From contig NC_039510.1 in assembly GCF_003672135.1 (NCBI RefSeq), forward strand, positions 744,001-808,000: a stretch of DNA of 64,000 nucleotides, written 5' to 3'. Below are positions 40,351-51,820 of this stretch, piece by piece; the first letter of the stretch is position 1; the number at the start of each line of letters is the position of its first letter. This DNA is from Ooceraea biroi (lineage: Eukaryota; Arthropoda; Insecta; Hymenoptera; Formicidae). The translations under genes and the position numbers were made by a program. The notes under the pieces were generated by a model. That model did no database searches, was not told the DNA's origin, and was given only the letters and a program-made list of their open reading frames with translations.

Positions 40351-43300
40351 TCCGTTTGTGAAATGCAGATCTATATATATTTAAGTATAAATAATGATGA
40401 GGATTCTGTAATGGAAATAAATCTCAAAAGAGGTATTCGATATTAGAAATTGATGAATTAAATCGAGCTGAAATCTCGTTTCATTGAGGGATTCCCTGTT
40501 ATTAGTTTTACAAAATTACTTATTATTAGGCTTGTTACACGTCGTTTCGCGGTAGAGATATCTCGCTTGATGATATAACGTTGATTCATGCGCGCGCATG
40601 CGCTGCTGTGTTATCTCAGATTATTATATTATAACATATTGTATTATGCAAAATTACGTCATACACACAATGCCTAACGGATAATAATCGAGTTAATAAT
40701 CATCTCTCGCGTACGTGAAAGAACGTCGACACGTAACATCGTTAAATCGCGCGCGTTATGTTAATCGAATTTGTCGTGGAGACGTGCGTCTTAACTTTGC
40801 ATTTAATTTCTTAGATTCAGCAAGTTTGCCAATGAAGCTCACTTTGCACCGCGCTGGGGAAAGACTTTAAGAACGTCTGCGAAAGTAATCAACGTGCGCT
40901 ACCACCAAAGCCCATGAGGATCCCGTGCCGCGCGTTGAATACCTCCTTAAACGCCAGATCGACCTCAATCCTCTTTATATCTGCGGTGCGATGTTAATCC
41001 CATTAGGAGACGAATTTAAAGCTAACTCGCGACACGTGAATCGACATAAATTAGCAAACGTGAATGTTACTATTGGGGGAGAACACAACGCACGTCCTAG
41101 ATAAATGCAATTTCTCGCGATCAGCGAAGATCAATGACGGGATCGGTCCGGCGAACAGACGTGTGCGCGCGAGCACGAATTAATTACTCAGGAGGCGCCA
41201 AATTTCAGTCATGCGAATGCAATGCAAAGCATCCGTGTTCCGTATCTGTCCGGCTGGACGGTTTGAGATGCGAATCCCGCTCGCAAATTGCATTATATAT
41301 ACGCGGGAGACGCGACGCGAGTCTTCCGGCCGAAGGCGCAGAGCCGCGCGAATTCCGCTTGCAAGAGAGAGAATAGGTAAAATCCCGGCGACCCCGTGTC
41401 TCGGGACACCGAATTGCAGCATCGTCGTGCGTCGCGACGCCCCGCATCGTCGGGCGGACGTGCCCGGGAACTCGTCCCGTTGGTGTCGTCGTCCCGGACG
41501 CCCCCGCGCACGCGCGCGCGCGTGCACAAGTGGGCAACACAATCCCGAAATATTCCGGAGTGGCGATATTTTCTGGACATACGCGATGGACAACCGGTCG
41601 CCCATACACGAACCGCGCAGGCACGCCCGAGTAATTTATACTGGCGGCCTTTTGAATTTAGCGGCGGCCAGCCGGGCGCAGAATTTTAAACAATCCGCGA
41701 AACGCGCCGACAACTCCCCGTGCAACGCGCGAAATCCGCGTTTTTCCGAAGCCAGCAGTAAATGTATAAATGAAGTGGATGAACGGAGAATATTAAAAAA
41801 TTAACACGCGCTGCATTATTCACATCAATTAACCTGATTAATATCAGTGATGTTTCGTGTGTACCTACTCGCGGCGTTCCTTCGAGAAAGACGGCGTATG
41901 ACAACGCGAGAATCATTTATCTTTCAGCGAATGAGTAATCGACATCAATTATCGCAAATTAGTATCTTTCGTCGCGGAATCTCATCCATATCCGTATCAG
42001 TACCCGTATCCGGCGACAAAATATCGTAAGACAGAAGAAATTGGCTTTCTATTCTGGGAAAGTCATGAAATGACTTGACAGCACTCGAGAAATCCGAGTT
42101 CGAGTGGGATTTCTGTGCTTGATATCGTTATTACCGTTTCTGCCATACAATGACGATCGAATCAAATATTTCCCGTTGAATTCGCTTGAATATTCCGTCA
42201 AGTGTAATTGCCATTGCGAACAATAGGATTTAATCGGATATCGCCGCAAGCTCTCTCATCATGTTAATTAGCAGCTTCGCCCCCTCACGTGTCTCTCTCT
42301 TCCTCTTCACTCGGAATCAGAACATAAGCATACAAAACCGTACCATCGGCTCGGTCATCGTTTTCGACCACGTTTGACCTGTGAGGATGCATCATCGAGA
42401 ATGTATCATCTTAGCCCATACATTTCATAGCGGGGAGCAAGGCCGGCATCTAATCGTCGCCGAATGCGGCAATATTCGTGGCGGTACTAGCGATAAGAGT
42501 GCTGAATCGAATATATGGAGTAACCGATACGCCGAGTCTTATCTAGCTGCGAGAGCGAGTCATTGATTTATCACGCAACGAGTACCCGCTTCGCCGCGAT
42601 AATAACCGATAACGAGCCGCTAGGTAAATTTCTAGGTAACGGATCGATGATATCAAATTCCTGTCGGCACGACGTCGCGCTTTGCGTCGTGAGTCAGCCG
42701 TGTAGAATTACGCGCTTCATCACCATTCCCGTTGCGTTAAATGAGAAATTCGAGTTAAAAATACGACCGCACGCGCGTGTGAACACGAGCACGGATGCAC
42801 GAGTGCATTGGCAGTCTTCGAAAGCTCATTTAATTCTAGATTATCGTAGAAACGTACAAAGTGTACTTACGATAGAGGAACGTCCGGATGATTAATGCTT
42901 CCGAGCTATTATCGTCGCTCGTGGACCGCAAACACCGCTACGCCACTAATCGCGAACGATCTGAAACCAAAAGATAATCGTGAATGAGTGCACGTATTAA
43001 CAGTGCTGTACGCTATCGAAATGCAAACGCAGATAACGCTCCCAGTATCAACGTATCTGATTTTTACGGCAGCATTCGAGAAAACACTTCAACCTCGCTC
43101 GAGATCCGTACCTTCAGCTACGATCGATCGAACACTTGGTCACGAAATGCACGCAAAATATATTTCCACTTTATTACAGAGAAAAAGTTAAATCGCTGCA
43201 AGATTTTTTTCCCCCTTTTTCTCATGACTTTTATACTGTGGTTAAACTTCCGAAAACGAAAATTTCCGCGCTGCTTATTGGCCACAATCGATGGCAGATT

Positions 43301-43611
43301 ATAAATGTAATACGCAAACATGCCAGAATATTTTTGGTCTGCGACCAAGAAAAATGTTGCACATTACGCATAACGAAACATTCGATGGTGCACATAATAA
43401 CGGTGAGCGAAGACATAATCGTATTATACTTCATAATTATATAATGAAACAGCCCACAACAGCTAATTAGCGTTTAATAGCGAGATAGATTAAAACGCGT
43501 TTGTGAATATCGAGGCGTGCCAGCATCGTTACAGCAAAATTGTGCCCGCGCTGATCCGGAACAAATTAATGCCGCAAGCTGACCGATTTTTGTTTTACGA
43601 CTCCATAAATA
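40351..43611. other. No gene recognised; contains a CG palindrome
   Basis: The region around 41130-41800 is CpG-rich and open in several frames at once (up to 197 codons), which argues against any single one being coding. An alternating CG/CA tract at 41505-41528 contains an exact 18-base palindrome (41508-41525). 40360-40720 and 42900-43460 are AT-rich with nothing recognisable. Confidence 0.5.
41505..41528. repeat. Alternating CG tract with 18-base perfect palindrome
   Basis: Strict purine/pyrimidine alternation runs for 24 bases. The core at 41508-41525 begins GCACGCG and is its own reverse complement. It is a Z-DNA or cruciform candidate. Confidence 0.88.
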
Positions 43612-43632
43612 AGAGAGAGAGAGAGAGAGAGA
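43612..43632. repeat. (AG)10 microsatellite
   Basis: About ten perfect AG units. Confidence 0.92.
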
Positions 43633-44671
43633 ATCCTCCGGCGGTAATACGGTACGTGAAACATAATTATTTATTTATTATAACAAGCGAATTTTTTCAT
43701 CGTTAAAACGGAAACGATACGGAACGAGACAATCTTGCAAACGAAAAGTGCAGGTTGCTTTCCAACTGTTTTTACCGCCGGCAAAAAGTGGGTCGTTAAA
43801 GCGGATGTGTGTATATCTTCCTATTTATATAGGACACACCTATGTCAAGAGAATGCAACTGCGATAGCATGTGACCCGTGTTAGTGGACCAATTCCCGAG
43901 TAAGTCATGATCTTTCTCTCCGTTAGCTTCGTTTCGTGTTTATCTTGCTCTGATTGTAATTGATGAAAAAAGCAAGTCGAAATCTGCAGTGCTCGAATGT
44001 AAACGGATGCGGCTATAAAGCGAAAACCAATAGAGATGGAAGACTTGGAAAGGGCAAAATATTGCATCGGTCGGGAGATCGTGAAAGGTCGGTTTATGTG
44101 TGTATAAAATCTGTAGAACGTGGGGACCAAACTTTTTAAACGTCCAATTAACGCTTAAGTGACGACGTCACAAAAAATTCATGAGATTTTTCAACTCTTG
44201 ATTTAAATTCATAGTCGCGTATGAATTTTATTCATACTCGCGGTTCGTACGGCGAGTGTCTGAGATTTTAATTCGCTCCTTCTTCTTGCTCCCCCATTTC
44301 AGGAAGCTTTATGTACCTATATACGTGTATAACTGGTAATTTGTAATAATTATACTACGTGATATCTGTGTAACACGCGTTGTTAATCCTTAATTTCATT
44401 ATTAATCATTGCTGGAGTGACGATACGTATTAATACGATATCCTCCAATTTGTATAATTCCATTGTATGGTTTTAGGTAACGTTTATTGCAACTTTACTT
44501 TACGCTACTTCTACAGCAAGGACAAGAAAAAAATTAGAATAAAGATAAATTACTTCTCATTAACAAGCAAACGATTTATCTTACTTTAAAAATTTTACTT
44601 CCTACGAACTTGTTATTAAATTTATGTTGCTAACAAATACTAATACACCGTGAAACCTTAGTCAAGAGGAC
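43633..44671. other. No gene recognised; AT-rich in its second half
   Basis: 44300-44640 is AT-rich without coding potential. No repeats longer than a few bases were seen. Confidence 0.5.
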
Positions 44672-44809
44672 GCAAGGGGAAATCCCTTGCAACGCTCTTT
44701 CAGTGATCCCTATTCAAGAAGAGCAATGAAACCTTACGAGGGACAGAGGTGGACTGTTAGGGACTTGGAGACATATCCTGGCAAAGTATCCGGGAAAACG
44801 ACCCGGATA
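44672..44809. other. Two perfect small hairpins, possible structured RNA or element remnant
   Basis: Hairpin 1 has arms GCAAGGG (44672-44678) and CCCTTGC (44684-44690) with a 5-base loop. Hairpin 2 has arms TATCCGGG (44787-44794) and CCCGGATA (44802-44809) with a 7-base loop. The phrase TGAAACCTTA occurs just before hairpin 1 and again at about 44727. No RNA family was recognised. With only two hairpins, chance is possible. Confidence 0.35.
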
Positions 44810-47652
44810 TTGAAATAGGCATTGGCAAAATTTTCTTCGGTGTATTGCGAGGTTCTACGAAGAGTGAATCGGTATATCGGAGGCAAGCTTACTCATAAAT
44901 CTGCGCGATGGTTACGGCGAAGCGTGACTCGCGATATAAAGGGGTGAGGATGACGGAGATGAGAGAACTCGAGGTTACGAATCGCGCGGTGTTGAGGGTG
45001 GATTCTCGATGGTGACGGCGCCGGCCGAGAAACGGAGGCGAGCCAAAAAGGGAGAGGAGAGGAGAGATAAATTCAGAATTCGATTCGACGATCGTGTAAG
45101 TTTCCATGCGAACGAGCACGGCGACGGCGCGACTCGGATTCGTTCCTCGTATACGTGAGGCAGGTTTTCGCAGCGTTTCGGAGGACCGCGGATCTTATTG
45201 AAAGTTCTTGCCCGGCGCGAAAGTCGCTTGGCTTGCCCGGATACACGCGGCCGAAACCCCGATTCAACCCCGTATAACCGGAACAGACAGAGCCGAGAAT
45301 AGTCAACCCCGTTCCTTTCCACCCCTGCGCGAGCGACGATCGGGTCGTGATAAGGATTGGAACACATCGCCGACAAGTTCGCGAGCCTGATTCGCATATC
45401 TTGCGCTTTGCACTTGAAGAGCTAGATTTCCGTGTTGATCGCCGCAGCTCCTAAAATTCAACCTGTCATTATGCGATATGATCACGTTGTACTCTGCTGC
45501 ACCGGAATACTATATTGTTACGAGAACTGGAGCGTTCGGAGTCAAATTTTTGCTAATGAAACTTCCCCTGAAATTTCAAAGAATTCATAAGTGAAACGTA
45601 TGATTGACAGAATATGGGGTATTTATCCTCGTACTTTTCCTCAGCCTTAATATGGAATGGCCTTAATATCGATCTCGCGATTTCGAGACGAGATTCTCAT
45701 TCAGTCCTAGCAATACGGCATATTCGCACGATCTGACATATGCGCTATATAAATAAGGATCGAAAAGTCTCTGCACGCATGCAGAGAGATCTAGAAAGAA
45801 TGAAAAACGCATGGGATGTGCGCCATCACGGATGGAAGTAGACGCCGGCATCGTTCCTCCGTGCATCGTTAGAGTGCACGCCGACCGGCTGACGGGAAAA
45901 TCTCTGGCGGGGGATCGTGGTTTTATTCCGATCAGATGTTAACGCGAATACGAACACGAGACGTAAGGGCGTCGCGACGTCGGATAATCCTCGACGGGAA
46001 GTAATTTATCCGGCCGCGAAATCTGGCCGCGCGCACGGAGAGAGAAAAAGAGAGACAGATGGACCCGGACGAGGCGAGAAGAGAAAAGTGATAGAGAGCA
46101 CATGCTCCAGAGATACATACGGCGGGCCATTCCCGCAGGAAGAGCAGGCGGATGGGTATATATAGATGAGACCGCGAGTATTGGTAATCCCGAAGATTGA
46201 GTTTGCAGCGAAGTTTCCAAGTCGCTCGCTCGGATCGACGAGATCGTTTTTTTCTCTCTCGTATCGGCACGCCGACGCGAAGCGCCGAGTACCGGAATGA
46301 AATTAACGAGTCAAGGGGACCACGATCGAGGGCGGTGGGTGGGCGATCGCGTCGCTGAAAGTTCAATCTCTGATCGACTGGCGCGATACGCGATCCTAAT
46401 CGGGTCTCACGAACTCGCCGGGAACTTTTATCAGAGGCACCATTCCGTTTCCGGTATCCTTCATCTCCGCCGACCAATACGCCAGAATTCCGGTGCACCA
46501 AAGTTGCTCCTGTGAGCCTATAATTCGCCTTTATCGTGATAAATTTACTTCGTTTCGATTGAAACCAAATATTTCGAATGTATGTGTGAATGATGATAGG
46601 AATGTCCATAGGAACAGATTTCATCTGGATCTGATTGGATCGTTGTCGAATATCGCAATATTTTCGCACTATCGGATATACGCGTTGTGTAGCGTAAAAG
46701 TAAGGTAAATACTTTTTTTGATCGAAAAAGTAATCGATTGTAGCGTCCTGATATTTTTTTGCAATTCGTTGCAATCGAGTGAATTGTATTTTCTGTGCAA
46801 CTACTTCTTATTCTCGTTTCCCCTTTGTTTTATTACCTTTGATATGCCAAACTTGATATTACCTTTTAGATGTACAGATTAAAGCTCATTACAGCTCAGC
46901 AGAGTGAGAGCACAATAAATTTTTACGCGCCTGCTTTACATACGCCAATTAATGCATGCATCAAAGGAAAAATTGTGACGCGATATCTTTTATCGACTTT
47001 TATGTACAACAGCTGCGGAGGGGGGGAAAATATATATATATAAACTACAAGATTATTATAATGGCAAATTTAAATAATAGCATAAAACACGTGACGTTTT
47101 TTCACCTCGCGTAACCGCGCCATGAATTTCGGTCGCACGAAATCAATTTTCTGCCGTTTAATGAACATAGTATAATGGACATAGTGTAACTAACATAGCA
47201 CATGCTTCAGAACTAACACGCACCGGTAGCAGCAGTTACTGCGTTGAAAAAACGCACAGAACGATGCAAACTCAATTAACTTTACACAGAAATATTCACG
47301 GCAAGTTTTTATATTTTTATTTTTTGTACATAACGTACGCACGAGCCGTGTTGCGAGCGAGTCAACAGGAAGCTGCGCTTCATTCTCGGCTTCCGGTTGC
47401 ATGGTGAACATTTTTGCCGGCCATAAGCTCTCGCTACGTAAGCGGCAATATGAAAAAATCGCATCTAAGTGAAAGATGAGCCATAAAAACGGCACGATGG
47501 AGCACAATGCATCACAATGGCGCGAAGCTAAAGCGGATCGTTTCGCGATTTTATACGGGGAATCGATCTGATCGCGCGTGATTTTATAATACATGAGGAA
47601 TTGATCTGATCTCGTGCGCGATTTCACGAAAGTCCATCACCCGAGTTTGTGG
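44810..47652. other. No gene supported
   Basis: The longest open frame in the window lies here: minus strand 46774-45932, 280 codons. It shows no domain, no hydrophobic pattern consistent with a fold, is overlapped by other open frames and crosses compositionally different DNA, so it is not called as a gene. A hairpin TCTCTGCA/TGCAGAGA with a 4-base loop lies at 45768-45787. A G7-A4-(TA)6 tract lies at 47020-47042. Confidence 0.5.
45768..45787. repeat. Inverted repeat with 8-bp arms
   Basis: TCTCTGCA (45768-45775) and TGCAGAGA (45780-45787) are exact reverse complements around the loop CGCA. Confidence 0.8.
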
Positions 47653-47658
47653 GAAGAG

Positions 47659-47680
47659 GAAGAAGAAGAAGAAGAAGAAG
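47659..47680. repeat. (GAA)7 trinucleotide repeat
   Basis: About seven GAA units. In the plus frame starting near 47614 it would encode a poly-Glu run, but that frame (70 codons) has no other support as a gene. Confidence 0.9.
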
Positions 47681-47988
47681 TTACTCGTCTCGCAGAACGT
47701 TTAATTAAATCAGAAAACGATTTAACCGCATTCGACAGTCCTTCCGATAATCAGCGATATCACCTTACGGCGTTACTTGGCGTCGGTAAAAACTTTCCAC
47801 GGGGTTTATTTCGAGCTGCTGATTAAAAGCTTTCGGATACGGTGCGATACCAGGGATCCCCGCGTCCTCGTTTAGACACATTCCGGCCCGGAGTTCGATC
47901 TCGGGAGTGCAAGCCGGGGAGATATATATCTTGTGCGATGTAAAATTAACCGTTTCCGGTCCAACGGATTCAATTGAGATCATATACA

Positions 47989-48120
47989 GGGCGGCTCATC
48001 ACCGTCGGAAAACATTTTACTGATGGGTTCTCCGGAATTGATTTTTCCGTAATGACAATTTGATGGAACTTCGTGTTATTGTGCCGCACTGCTGCTCTTT
48101 TACTTTATCAGAATTAAATT
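47989..48120. mobile_element. Possible degraded transposon edge
   Basis: The sequence ATACAGGGCGGCTCATCACC, followed by CGGAAAACATTTT, resembles the 'acagggtgtccca...' type of terminal sequence commonly met at the ends of insect repetitive elements. That resemblance is from general memory, not from a search. No matching inverted terminus, target-site duplication or transposase frame was found within the window. An AT-rich stretch follows to about 48540. Confidence 0.25.
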
Positions 48121-49150
48121 AAATATCAAATTGAAATTTAGTTAAAGTAAAATACGCTTTAACTTAATTGAAGTGAGGTATAGCTTTTTATTCGTTATTT
48201 ACATGAAATTTAATGTGCTAAGAGTTTGAAATTTTATCGCTTGTAATACCAATGATACTGAATGGCAGTTCGGCGCTCGAATATTTTATTTTCGCGACAG
48301 GCTTCCGATTTAAATCGCGATTAATTAAAATTCGCTGAAACATCAATATAGCCGCATTTTGCTAGACATGTTGAAGAATTCGGAAAGTTATTTGTCTCAT
48401 CGCGTAGAGTTCTAGGTCGGTCAAGAATAAGTTCCGTCACTTAGAAACTTAATTAAAGTCAAAAGTAATTCTTGCCGATATTCGACTAGAAATAAATTAA
48501 ACGTCAGCTAATTCAGGCGAAATTCTTTTCAGTGCCTTTTAAATTGCGAAACTTCCCGGCAACAGAATGTGACAAGAACGTTTTTGCAAACTGAATTCTA
48601 TAAGTGATATAAAGCGTTCGCTTGGGTTTGATGCGAGTGCCGTCTGCACTGAAAATATGACGTAAATGGAACAGTGGTGTAACAAGATCGAATTAAATCG
48701 GTAATCGGATTGAATGGCATATTTATGTGCGACACAAATAATGAGAGTAGCTGCATTGCTTTCATGCATCAGTACCTCTCGCAGGCCGATCGATACGCGC
48801 ACGTACACGTACGTATTTAATTTGAAAGTCATTATACGCTGCTAAGTATGTATGTATGTTACGTGCTAAATTCAGTCTAGATATTTTTGGAACATGCAAG
48901 GGAATATGTGTGGGTCAAAATAAAAATTAACTGAAAACAGTCATACAGATATAATCGCGTTCGTGGAATCAGAAAATCGATACATACTACTAGTTTTATG
49001 CTTCGCGCAGCAACGGACGAGACACATCAAAATTGCACTTTGAGTGCATTAATCTTTCTACAACTGGAATTATTAATATCTGCCAGTGCGGTATCTGCCG
49101 CATCGTAAATCTTTTAGAAAAGTAAAATAAACATCTAGTATTTTTTTCAG
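48121..49150. other. No gene recognised; AT-rich
   Basis: AT-rich noncoding sequence with a TATG repeat near 48848-48859 and an ACGT-type tract near 48800. It could be the intron preceding the candidate exon that starts at 49151. Confidence 0.5.
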
Positions 49151-49453
49151 ATCAGTTTACAGCTAAAGGATGTTTGTGAAGCAAAACATCTCTCCGGCTG
49201 CAATAATTCAGACCGTCCGAAAGTTTGCATCAAGCTAAGAATTATATTGTGCGATTTCTGGTATAAAGAGGAAAACGCAATGTTTGAACATGTTTCCTCC
49301 CCAGGAAAATTCGTGCAGACTTTGACCTGCGACGTGGAAGTAAGTGCTCGACTCGGGCGAACTACACTGACGTCGTTCATGGACTTATTGGTAGTAGACG
49401 CGGTAGATACACTGGGATATATCCACTGCGGATCCCCGAACACGCGGAATGTG
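49151..49453 (+). CDS. Candidate internal exon, unrecognised product
   Basis: A strong acceptor (pyrimidine run then TTTTTTTCAG at 49141-49150) is followed by the only open frame, 101 codons, ending at a perfect donor GTAAGT (49454-49459). A second perfect GTAAGT lies inside at 49340-49345. Both donors are in phase 0, giving 63- or 101-codon versions. The product is balanced, with five cysteines among its first 60 residues and the stretch LRIILCDFWYKEENAMFEHV. There is no ATG until codon 33, no membrane segment and no known domain recognised. The opposite strand is also open (49443 to 49147), which lowers confidence. An AT-rich stretch upstream would suit an intron. It has no proven partner exon. 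Confidence 0.35.
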
Positions 49454-50020
49454 GTAAGTTAGAGTTGACATTCCCGAAAGCCTTTGAGTGCGAGGTGGAA
49501 AAATTTGTTTCCACATTTTGGCTTGACCGCGACGCGTAGGAAACTATTTAGCATACAGCGCGCAACAAAAAATTTCAACCCACTTCACTTATTCCGCTCT
49601 CAATTTTAATCACATGACAGAAGCGCAGATATCGATTTAGCGAAACACAAAGAGATAACAGATATTTTGAGTATTAACATGCCGCAGTGACAATTTTATT
49701 GAACTGAAACAACGTCACGCGGAATTGAATGACACGTGTAACGACAGAATTATTAATAAAATTCTCACCTCCGGTGAGTTTGCTTAATTCTGGAATTTGC
49801 ACTACGCTTGATGAAAAAGAAACTATCCCAACACGGTGAGACGATAAATCGAATCACTGACAGTTACGACGAACACAAACAAAATTGTTCTCCATTAACA
49901 CGCGCCACGACTAATGCGACTGACGCAGACTGATTCTCCGGGGGAAAAAAGCTCGGAATGTCCTCGAAATAACAATTCCCAGTTCTCACGTGCGGATCTT
50001 CCGCGCAATTCGTTCTGTAA

Positions 50021-50353
50021 AAAACGTCCGCGACGCGAATAGACGAGGAAGAGTCTAACAATGTCACAGAATACATCCCACGGGTACACGTTGTAATCCA
50101 TCGACTGTCCAACGGGAATCAGCAGGCAGCTTCGTTCGTCCACATCCCCGACTGTGACATCCAGGCCAGACGTGAAACATCAATGGGGGACGAAGCGGAG
50201 GAGAGGGCCCCTGTCATACACACGATTGCAGATTCAATAAGCCGCTCCGACGAGGAAGAAGCGTCGTGTCTGTCGACACACCATGAGGACAACATGACGC
50301 CGCCGGTCGTGCGGAGAAACTGTATTATACCGCGAACGAACAGAAGATATTGA
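50021..50353 (+). CDS. Candidate exon with acidic, disordered-type product
   Basis: This plus-strand frame is open from just after a TAA (50018-50020) to TGA (50351-50353), about 110 codons, with its only ATG at 50183. The product is strongly acidic in places (DEEESNN near its start, MGDEAEER after the Met, SRSDEEEAS later) and otherwise polar, like a cytoplasmic or regulatory tail. Codon choice is balanced. Possible acceptors ending in CAG precede 50026 and 50065; one ending ACATCCAG at 50164 has a good pyrimidine tract. There is no good downstream donor, so a terminal exon is possible. No family was recognised. The minus strand over 50151-49990 is also open, with its own acceptor and GTGAGA donor, so the strand is not certain. 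Confidence 0.3.
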   Translation, partial: KTSATRIDEEESNNVTEYIPRVHVVIHRLSNGNQQAASFVHIPDCDIQARRETSMGDEAEERAPVIHTIADSISRSDEEEASCLSTHHEDNMTPPVVRRNCIIPRTNRRY

Positions 50354-50671
50354 AATGCATTAGTGCACTAGGAAGTGTCCTTTACGGCGCGCGAGTATCG
50401 CTTTTACGTCACGTACCGTGTAATACAACATATAATGAGGAAAGACGATTAATAAAACAATTGGCAGGTAATCTCTGACACGACCAATCGGAAAAAAGAA
50501 TGACAGGTACCGCTATAAGTATAATCACAATGACAGTTTGATGAATGTATCCGGTCAACATCCGCGTTACCGAAATACGTGTCATATATCGATACTGACA
50601 CAGAAAAGCCGAGCCGAGGGCGGCCCTGCGCATTGAGCAACGTAACGGGATTTTTTGTGATCTTTATTCAG

Positions 50672-50775
50672 CACGCCGGAATCAAATCCGCGAGAATGGC
50701 GGATGAGTGCACTCGGCGCGTAATTGCCGGCAGTCATCCCATTTGCCGCGAGATCGCAGTCGCGATTAGAGACGT
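50672..50775 (+). CDS. Candidate short internal exon
   Basis: A very good acceptor (TTTTTTGTGATCTTTATTCAG, ending at 50671) precedes 104 bases that are open in only one of three frames. A GTGAGG donor follows at 50776-50781. The product would be about 34 residues, beginning HAGIKSARMADEC. The exon would start in phase 0 and end in phase 2, which does not match the acceptor phase of the candidate at 51684, so the two are unlikely to be adjacent exons. No family was recognised. Confidence 0.2.
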
Positions 50776-50973
50776 GTGAGGGGCGCATTTGGACGCTGTT
50801 TACACCAGATTTTGCGGTCATTCATGGTCTCGCGCGGCGGGCACATTTTGGCACGCTTTCAAAGGGTAACACGGGGCTGCGCCGGCCGGTTCACGCGCGT
50901 ACTTTTGCGCGCCGCCGCGTCTGCTGCACTAGACGGCAACCACCTGACAGATCATTCATCATGCGGACGGATC

Positions 50974-50991
50974 CTCTCTCTCTCTCTCTCT
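50974..50991. repeat. (CT)9 microsatellite
   Basis: About nine CT units with a T/C-rich continuation to about 51030. Confidence 0.92.
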
Positions 50992-51435
50992 TTCTATTTC
51001 TGTTTCACTACCACTTTCTCTTTCTCTTTATCCCGCGAGTGTCATAAACACGAACCCCTCATCATCCTCTCGTGATCGTCACTTGGGTGCACAGAGGAAT
51101 GCACTACCAGATTCCTGTGATACGTTCCCGCTCGTTAAGAAGGCGCGGCCGTTCTAATTTAGTGCCTCGACGCAAAATCCCACGCGCCGCTCTCACTATT
51201 TTTGGCCGCAACACGCCGAGACGCCGCGTCACGACGACAGCCGGATCGTGAGAAGCGCAAGTTCGTGCCACCTCTCGCGACGACGTTCCTCGAGAATTTT
51301 CAGGGGTGAGACTGGAATATGAGGACGGGGCATTTTCGCGCAAGAGAATTATTTTAAGGATGCCTCGACTGTAGCGGGACGAGTTTCCGTGCGTCCGCTC
51401 CGCGCTGCGGATGGAAGCTCAAGGGATCGATGTCC

Positions 51436-51490
51436 GTTCTGTAACTTTCCTCGCGACGGCGCGAGAAGTTACAAGAACCTGCTGGTTCTT
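51436..51490. other. Two mutually exclusive hairpins
   Basis: Hairpin 1: GTTCTGTAACTTTCCTCGCG (51436-51455) pairs with 51460-51478 through about 17 pairs with three bulges, around the tetraloop ACGG. Hairpin 2: AAGAACC (51473-51479) pairs perfectly with GGTTCTT (51484-51490) around TGCT. The bases AAGAAC are needed by both, so an RNA could form only one at a time. No gene is adjacent, no RNA family was recognised, and transcription is unproven. Confidence 0.5.
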
Positions 51491-51683
51491 CCCGAACGAT
51501 TGACTTGAGGCTCTCTCGCGTCGCGAGCACCTGGCCGAAGGAAGGCGACTGTCACGAAGGGTGCGGAGTTTGAAAGTAATTTACAGATGGAAGGCCGGAT
51601 GAATAAACAAGATTGCTTCGGCGAAAGTTTCCGCGAGAGAAGTAGTAGTAGTGCGCCTCCGTAACGCCGTGCCTCTTTGGCAG

Positions 51684-51820
51684 CGATGTTAAAGCCAAGT
51701 CCGCCGGATAATGGTATTATACATGGTCCGGGCGGGCCTGAATGTAGCTCGAAAGATCATAAGTCCGCCGAAGAATTAAGCTCGTGGAGCGTTAACGGTC
51801 GCGGGGCCGGCGGGCCGTCG
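51684..51820 (+). CDS. Candidate internal exon, Gly/Pro/Ser-rich product
   Basis: Acceptor GCCTCTTTGGCAG ends at 51683 and a GTGAGA donor starts at 51821. The frame begins in phase 1 and ends in phase 0, and is open for about 45 codons with an ATG at 51686. The product contains PSPPDNGIIHGPGGPE followed by SSKDHKSAEELSSW and a Gly-rich end, resembling a low-complexity regulatory-protein segment. No domain was recognised. The surroundings are CpG-rich, which makes chance frames more likely. Confidence 0.25.

Noticed and set aside
41180..41804. Several overlapping frames of up to 197 codons on both strands
   Set aside because: At least three frames are open simultaneously in a strongly CpG-rich stretch, so openness carries no coding information here.
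45932..46774. Longest open frame in the window (minus strand, 280 codons)
   Set aside because: Composition is rich in Arg, Ser and Ile with no recognisable domain, it overlaps other open frames, and it crosses an AT-rich and a CpG-rich block without change in character. In CpG-rich DNA stops are rare, so a few long chance frames are expected in 64 kb.
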